From contig NZ_CP049916.1 of NCBI RefSeq assembly GCF_011578285.1, forward strand, positions 2,666,001 through 2,730,000: a stretch of DNA of 64,000 nt. The letters are read 5' to 3'. Below are positions 62,618 through 64,000 of the stretch, one piece after another (the stretch's first letter is position 1; the number at the start of each line of letters is the position of its first letter). Origin of the DNA: Acinetobacter lanii. GTDB lineage: Bacteria; Pseudomonadota; Gammaproteobacteria; Pseudomonadales; Moraxellaceae. The notes under the pieces were generated by a model. It was not told the origin of the DNA, ran no database searches, and saw only the letters and a list, made by a program, of their open reading frames with translations. The position numbers and the translations under genes are program-made.

Positions 62618-63052
62618 CTAAATGCTGAGCGTCATGTCGATATGTGGAATACCACAATCCAAATATTCATCCCCTTGCACAGCAAAGCCTAAACTTTCAT
62701 AAAACGGGATCGCATGCACTTGTGATGACAACTTTAAGCTTACTCGTTGCTCAAATTTCGCCTGTTCAATGATCTTTAACATCAAGATTCGTCCAATGCC
62801 CTGTCCTCGATACGCCTTCAATACCGCAACTCGTCCAATGCTGTTATTGGCTAACAGTCGCGCTGTGGCAATTGCTTGAACTTGATTCTTCTCTTTGACA
62901 TAAACCACAAAATGTAAAGCGCTTGCATCCAATGCATCCCACTCTTCATCTTCAGGAATGTGTTGTTCTAAAATAAACACGTCCCTGCGAATCTGCATCG
63001 CATCTTGAGCCAATTCGCTCCAACTGCCGGCTTGAATTTTAAAATCTATCAT
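62618..63052 (-). CDS. GNAT-family N-acetyltransferase
   Basis: This 144-residue single-domain protein carries the acetyl-CoA binding motif GRVAVLKAYRGQGIGRILM (RxxGxG type) near residues 73-91, followed by the helix and the C-terminal FYESLGF. The substrate is unknown. It lies in a minus-strand pair with a methyltransferase gene but a hairpin separates them. Confidence 0.86.
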   Translation of the reverse strand: MIDFKIQAGSWSELAQDAMQIRRDVFILEQHIPEDEEWDALDASALHFVVYVKEKNQVQAIATARLLANNSIGRVAVLKAYRGQGIGRILMLKIIEQAKFEQRVSLKLSSQVHAIPFYESLGFAVQGDEYLDCGIPHIDMTLSI

Positions 63053-63080
63053 GATGCTTAGCCTCGAGATTTTTCAATAA

Positions 63081-63112
63081 AAAATAAAGCAGCCTAAAGA
63101 CTGCTTTATTTT
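63081..63112 (-). terminator. Terminator after the methyltransferase gene
   Basis: A 12-base perfect inverted repeat (aaaataaagcag/ctgctttatttt, 8-base loop), U-rich on the minus strand. Confidence 0.83.
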
Positions 63113-63128
63113 CGTATGACCGATCAAA

Positions 63129-64000
63129 TTAACATTTACAGCCAATGTCTTGTTGATCCCATTGATCATTCAACAATAACTCAAGTGAATGCTTTTGAAT
63201 CCCGTACATCTCTTTGAGTGCTTGAATCTGTGCCAAAACCGTAGCATCAGGTTCAGTAAAGTCTTTACGTTTAATCGCCAAGATCATTTTATTTTTACTG
63301 GTATGTTCCAAGGCCACAAATTCAAACACTTTGGTTTCATAGCCATAGGCTTTAAGCAATAACGCACGAATGGTATCGGTGAGCATTTCCGCTTGTTGTC
63401 CGGCATGAATCCCAAACTGCAACATCGGTTGCAACACCATTGGGGCTTTAAGCTGTGGACGCAGTTCCTTATGACAACACGGCGCGCACATAATCATTTG
63501 TGCGTTGAGACGAATACCGGTATGAATGGCAAAGTCGGTTGCCACATCACAGGCATGTAAGGCAATCATCACATCCAAATGTTCGGGGGCATAGGTACGA
63601 ACATCGCCTTGGAAGAAATCCAGTTGATCAAAAGCAGATGCATGTGCCACATTTTGACAGAACTCGACCATTTTAGGGTTCAGCTCTACACCTGTGACAA
63701 ATGGTTTTAAGCGATTGTTTTGCAAATAGTCGTAAAGTGCACAGGTTAAATAACCTTTCCCTGATCCAAAATCCACCACTTTCAAAGCACGATCATTGGA
63801 TTGGATCTGATCAACGGCGCCTGAGAAAATTTCCACGAATTTATTAATCTGTTTCCACTTACGTGCCATGCTTGGAATCACCTGTGCTTTCGCATCGGTA
63901 ATACCCAAATGTTGCAGAAACACGCTGTCTTGATCGACAAAACGATGTTTACTTCGATCATGGCCTTGCTGAGGGTCACCTTGAGCAATTGCATTACCTT
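63129..64000 (-). CDS. SAM-dependent methyltransferase, cut by the right edge
   Basis: The minus-strand frame continues unbroken to the window edge (290 codons visible; the first part reads GNAIAQGDPQQGHDRSK), so the true start lies beyond it. The visible part has the class I SAM motif VVDFGSGKGYLTCAL and ALHACDVATDFAI, with CAPCCHKEL typical of the methyltransferase 32 group. Substrate is not assigned. An in-frame GTG at 63923 is unlikely to be the true start because coding continues before it. Confidence 0.82.
   Translation of the reverse strand, partial: GNAIAQGDPQQGHDRSKHRFVDQDSVFLQHLGITDAKAQVIPSMARKWKQINKFVEIFSGAVDQIQSNDRALKVVDFGSGKGYLTCALYDYLQNNRLKPFVTGVELNPKMVEFCQNVAHASAFDQLDFFQGDVRTYAPEHLDVMIALHACDVATDFAIHTGIRLNAQMIMCAPCCHKELRPQLKAPMVLQPMLQFGIHAGQQAEMLTDTIRALLLKAYGYETKVFEFVALEHTSKNKMILAIKRKDFTEPDATVLAQIQALKEMYGIQKHSLELLLNDQWDQQDIGCKC

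Overview
The window is chromosomal DNA of a gammaproteobacterium, almost certainly an Acinetobacter. The evidence is the filABCDEF locus, the short HisG with murA and a BolA-type gene beside it, the gene content throughout, and the rRNA operon layout (16S, tRNA-Ile, tRNA-Ala, 23S, 5S). I do not assign a species. The window is mostly ordinary housekeeping sequence. I see no prophage, insertion sequence, CRISPR array or integrated island.

Layout. 1-4.9 kb: a minus-strand run (gamma carbonic anhydrase, tsaB, uppP, rsmJ) and two Nudix hydrolases. 4.9-13.1 kb: the six-gene fil locus for exported and outer-membrane proteins. 13.3-22.0 kb: pabB, then hisC, hisD, hisG, murA, a bolA-like gene, hpf and rpoN. 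22.5-27.1 kb: a glutamate/aspartate ABC importer followed by a convergent exported M20 carboxypeptidase. 27.3-33.2 kb: one complete rRNA operon on the minus strand with tandem promoters. 33.4-35.6 kb: a YfiR-YfiN-YfiB cyclic-di-GMP module. 35.7-36.3 kb: a four-gene tRNA cluster (Pro, Arg, His, Pro). 36.3-42.2 kb: nadA, argJ, a small exported protein and secA. 42.5-50.6 kb: a 1-Cys peroxiredoxin, a metallo-beta-lactamase-fold hydrolase, a lipoprotein phosphatase, then a tightly overlapping trpA-accD-folC-SPOR run and a NhaC-type antiporter. 50.7-57.7 kb: two AraC-family regulators, each divergent from a likely target: a tandem pair of ferritin-like 'metal-dependent hydrolases', and a CaiB-type CoA-transferase. 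58-64 kb: a cold-shock protein, a thiolase plus multifunctional beta-oxidation protein, a small Met/His-rich membrane protein, a GNAT acetyltransferase and a methyltransferase that runs off the right edge.

The most interesting unit is the fil locus. It combines a small repetitive exported protein (FilA), a C39-type cysteine peptidase-like protein (FilB), a beta-barrel protein with a low-complexity N-terminus (FilC), a FadL-type barrel (FilD), a secreted protein with a long disordered linker (FilE) and a large lipoprotein (FilF). A peptidase-like protein next to a barrel recalls FapD and FapF of the Pseudomonas functional-amyloid system. A terminator-like hairpin directly after filA suggests FilA is made in excess over the machinery genes. 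Function as a fibre or export system is inference from architecture.

The second signalling unit, yfiRNB, keeps both disulfide pairs of YfiR, an intact I-site in YfiN and a lipoprotein OmpA-like YfiB. Its diguanylate cyclase signature is SGDEF instead of GGDEF.
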